A DNA stretch of 42,014 nt from Holdemania filiformis DSM 12042 (GTDB lineage Bacteria; Bacillota_I; Bacilli_A; Erysipelotrichales; Erysipelotrichaceae), in contig NZ_GG657556.1 in NCBI RefSeq assembly GCF_000157995.1, positions 133,776 to 175,789 of the forward strand, read 5' to 3'. Shown one piece after another: positions 40,182 through 42,014 of this stretch. Each line of letters begins with the position of its first letter. Position 1 is the stretch's first letter. The notes below the pieces were generated by a model. That model made no database searches, was not told where the DNA came from, and saw only the letters and a program-made list of their open reading frames with translations. Made by a program: the position numbers and the translations under genes.

Positions 40182-40832
40182 ATGAATCGTAAAGAGAATT
40201 TTACAGCGGGCTTCATCCGCGAAAATCCAGTATTCGGGCTGTATCTGGGATGCTGCTCCACGCTGGCCATCACCACATCGCTCAACAATGCCATCGGCAT
40301 GGGCGTTTCCGTTATTATCGTCTTGATTTTATCCAACGTGATTATTTCGATGATGCGCAAGATCATTCCGGATGAGATCCGGATTCCGGTCTACATCGTC
40401 GTTATTGCGGCGTTGGTTAAGAGTATTGAACTGTTGATCAAAGCGTATGCGTCTTCGATTGACGCAGCATTAGGACTGTTCCTGCCGCTGATCGTTGTTA
40501 ACTGCATTATCTTAGGCCGGGCGGAAGCCTTTGCGAGCAAGAACGGCGTGCTGGATTCCGCATTGGACGGCTTAGGCATGGGCTTAGGCTATACCTGCGC
40601 GTTGGTTGTTATGTCTTTGATCCGTCAGGTTATCGCAACGGGTCTGATCAATTTTACCAACCCGTTTACGAACCAGTTGATTTTTGAAGTTCGTCTGATT
40701 CCGGAAAGCTTCACGATTTCGATGTTCGGTTCGCCGACCGGCGCATTCCTGACCTTTGCGGTCTTAGCGGCGGCATTGACAGCGTATAAAAACGCACAGG
40801 CGGCGAAGGCTGCGAAAAAGGAGGCTAAATAA
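40182..40832 (+). CDS. rnfE: Rnf subunit E
   Basis: 216 residues, six-helix membrane subunit of the NqrD/RnfE family. Conserved NPVFGLYLGCCSTLAITTSL near the N-terminus includes Cys residues that, with RnfA, bind the intramembrane iron-sulfur centre. LPLIVVNCIILGRAEAFASKNG is the second signature. GAGGTGG precedes the ATG. It follows rnfG by 12 bp and precedes rnfA by 2 bp. Confidence 0.95.
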   Translation: MNRKENFTAGFIRENPVFGLYLGCCSTLAITTSLNNAIGMGVSVIIVLILSNVIISMMRKIIPDEIRIPVYIVVIAALVKSIELLIKAYASSIDAALGLFLPLIVVNCIILGRAEAFASKNGVLDSALDGLGMGLGYTCALVVMSLIRQVIATGLINFTNPFTNQLIFEVRLIPESFTISMFGSPTGAFLTFAVLAAALTAYKNAQAAKAAKKEAK

Positions 40833-40834
40833 CA

Positions 40835-41410
40835 ATGGCTAACTTATTTACTTTGTTTATTTCGGCAGTATTGATCAACAACGTCATTCTGTCGCAGTTT
40901 CTGGGTGTCTGCCCATTCTTAGGCGTTTCTAAGAATAAAAGTTCAGCGATCGGCATGGGCGCGGCGGTTACATTTGTTATCTTCGGCGCTTCGATCCTGA
41001 CCTATGGTCTGTATAAGCTGGTTTTGGAACCGAATTCCCTGGAATATATGGATCTGTTGTCATTCATTCTGATCATCGCTTCTTTTGTTCAGTTTGTTGA
41101 AATGTTCATCAAGAAGTTCTCTCCGGCTTTATATAAGTCGTTGGGGATCTATCTGCCGCTGATCACAACGAACTGCGCCGTTCTGGGCGTTGCGCTGGAT
41201 AACATCAAGCAGGGCTTTACCTTCCCTGAAATGCTGGTGTATTCCCTGGGTATCCCAATCGGCTTCACGTTAGTTCTCTACATCTTCTCCACGATCCGGG
41301 AACGTCTGGATGCGGCGGATACCCCGGTTTCTTTCAAGGGCAATCCGATCGCTCTGATCGTCGCGGCGCTGATGGCGCTGGCGTTCAGCGGTTTTGCCGG
41401 ACTGGTTTAA
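40835..41410 (+). CDS. rnfA: Rnf subunit A
   Basis: 191 residues, normal size, six helices. NNVILSQFLGVCPFLGVSKNK and LPLITTNCAVLGVALDN are the paired signature blocks, each with the Cys that coordinates the shared Fe-S centre with RnfE. RnfA and RnfE are inverted homologues that form the ion channel core. An AAAGGAGG-type RBS lies at the end of rnfE. Three bases separate it from the small Cys protein. Confidence 0.96.
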   Translation: MANLFTLFISAVLINNVILSQFLGVCPFLGVSKNKSSAIGMGAAVTFVIFGASILTYGLYKLVLEPNSLEYMDLLSFILIIASFVQFVEMFIKKFSPALYKSLGIYLPLITTNCAVLGVALDNIKQGFTFPEMLVYSLGIPIGFTLVLYIFSTIRERLDAADTPVSFKGNPIALIVAALMALAFSGFAGLV

Positions 41411-41413
41411 TCC

Positions 41414-41599
41414 ATGGTCATCGCAATCTTGGTCTTATTGGGACTGGGAGCTTTGTTCGGCTTGTTCTACTATCTGAATAGTAAAACACCGGTACCTGAG
41501 GGATGCGAGGATCTGACGGCGGAGTGTGAGGGCTGCAAGATTACTTCCTGCGCTCATAACCCCGTACTGAAACAATCAAAAGGAGAGAATAAAGAATGA
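41414..41599 (+). CDS. small membrane-anchored four-cysteine protein between rnfA and rnfB
   Basis: 61 residues: an N-terminal membrane helix (about 2-21), then a short tail with C31, C38, C41 and C46 (EGCEDLTAECEGCKITSCAH). It is in an unbroken operon: it starts 3 bp after rnfA and its stop overlaps rnfB by ATGA. The layout (one helix, four Cys) resembles NqrM (DUF539), the factor needed to assemble the iron centre of Na+-NQR subunits D and E, which are homologues of RnfE and RnfA. The cysteine spacing differs, so analogy rather than orthology is claimed. No SD is obvious; translation is probably coupled to rnfA. Confidence 0.75.
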   Translation: MVIAILVLLGLGALFGLFYYLNSKTPVPEGCEDLTAECEGCKITSCAHNPVLKQSKGENKE

Positions 41600-41904
41600 T
41601 TACAGCAATTATCATGATGTTTGTGGTCGGCGCCGTTCTCGGTTTGATTCTGGGGATTGCCTCCAACGTGTTCAAAGTAGAAGTCGACGAACGCGTTGAG
41701 AAAGTAACGGCAATGCTTCCAGGTTATAACTGCGGAAGCTGCGGTTTTGCCGGATGCTCCGGCATGGCGGAAGCCATGGTGGCTGGCGAGGTCGCTACAG
41801 CTTCGGCTTGTAAGCCAAGCAAACCGGATGCTCGGACAAAGATCGTTGAATATTTGACGACAACGCCGGGACCTGACGGCAACACGATTAACATTAAAGC
41901 CTAA
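41596..41904 (+). CDS. rnfB: Rnf subunit B, short form
   Basis: 102 residues against about 190-330 in typical RnfB. Residues 1-22 form the membrane helix. The remaining part is the first Fe-S domain with CGSCGFAGC and a distal Cys (C46, C49, C54, C72). The chain then ends, without the ferredoxin-like 4Fe-4S domains that receive electrons from ferredoxin. AAGGAGA precedes the ATG. The stop is followed at once by a long terminator, so no downstream continuation is present. Confidence 0.9.
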   Translation: MITAIIMMFVVGAVLGLILGIASNVFKVEVDERVEKVTAMLPGYNCGSCGFAGCSGMAEAMVAGEVATASACKPSKPDARTKIVEYLTTTPGPDGNTINIKA

Positions 41905-41906
41905 CA

Positions 41907-41957
41907 AAACAGCTGTCTGGTCGTTCCTATTGTGGAACGACGGGCAGCTGTTTTTTA
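41907..41957 (+). terminator. terminator of the rnf operon
   Basis: A long hairpin: AACAGCTG and GTCGTTCC on the left pair with GGAACGAC and CAGCTGTT on the right, followed by TTTTATTT. Confidence 0.9.
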
Positions 41958-42014
41958 TTTCTATTAGGAAAGCGGATTGCGAAGGAATGAATAGGGTTAT
42001 ACGCCCAATGATAT

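Noticed and set aside
41596-41904. frameshift explanation for the short RnfB
   Set aside because: The stop codon is followed within 3 bp by a strong terminator, and no ferredoxin-like CxxCxxC sequence is found in the remaining bases in any frame.
1-42014. CRISPR arrays, tRNA/rRNA genes, IS elements and prophage
   Set aside because: No regularly spaced repeats, no tRNA-like cloverleafs or rRNA, and no transposase, integrase or phage structural proteins were found on either strand.

Overview
The window looks like chromosome from a low-to-mid GC Bacillota. The gene set and the roughly 50% GC suggest an anaerobic gut member of the Erysipelotrichia (Holdemania-like), but that placement is inference from content, not from a marker tree. 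Supporting signs are strong AGGAGG-type ribosome binding sites, a T-box leader, CcpA-type cre sites, a firmicute-style 6S RNA downstream of aspS, type III glutamine synthetase, rubrerythrin, YunB/YunC and an Rnf complex. There is no phage, IS element, CRISPR array, tRNA or rRNA; the window is core chromosome with several unusual proteins.

Layout. 1-2.1 kb: 3' end of a GyrI-like protein, a nitroreductase, and a NusG-II/Gx-transporter pair resembling EetA/EetB of extracellular electron transfer loci. 2.1-6.9 kb: MBL hydrolase, DUF2207 membrane protein, methyltransferase, LURP-one protein and a small membrane protein. 6.9-10.5 kb: T-box leader, hisS-aspS and a 6S RNA gene. 10.7-15.0 kb: PadR regulator with a flavodoxin/SCP2/membrane fusion protein, then an opposing EEP-chrA-chrA operon. 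15.0-23.7 kb: a mannose-family PTS whose subunits are dispersed (IIB; IIC-IID; IIA on the other strand), interleaved with a HAD phosphatase, a divergent pair of small membrane proteins, a degenerate M28-like protein and a Na/Pi cotransporter with a PhoP-box-like leader. 23.8-32.6 kb: AI-2E transporter family protein, glnN (type III), rubredoxin-like/rubrerythrin pair, HD hydrolase, YunC-YunB, NifU-like, divergent PAP2, S1-domain protein and pgi. 32.8-34.7 kb: an LTA-synthase-like sulfatase.

34.8-42.0 kb is the most interesting part. An ApbE flavin transferase lipoprotein is divergent from a complete rnfC-D-G-E-A-x-B operon. Three features are unusual. (1) RnfD carries an extra C-terminal FMN-binding domain and RnfG carries three FMN-binding domains, so with the native RnfD site five possible covalent flavin sites are predicted. 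(2) RnfB is only 102 residues and ends after its first Fe-S domain, lacking the ferredoxin-like domains. (3) A 61-residue membrane-anchored protein with four cysteines sits between rnfA and rnfB and looks like an analogue of the NqrM maturation factor. The rnf leader also contains a short reading frame that overlaps a perfect intrinsic-terminator hairpin. Together with the EetA/EetB-like pair this suggests a multi-flavin extracytosolic electron relay loaded by the adjacent ApbE.
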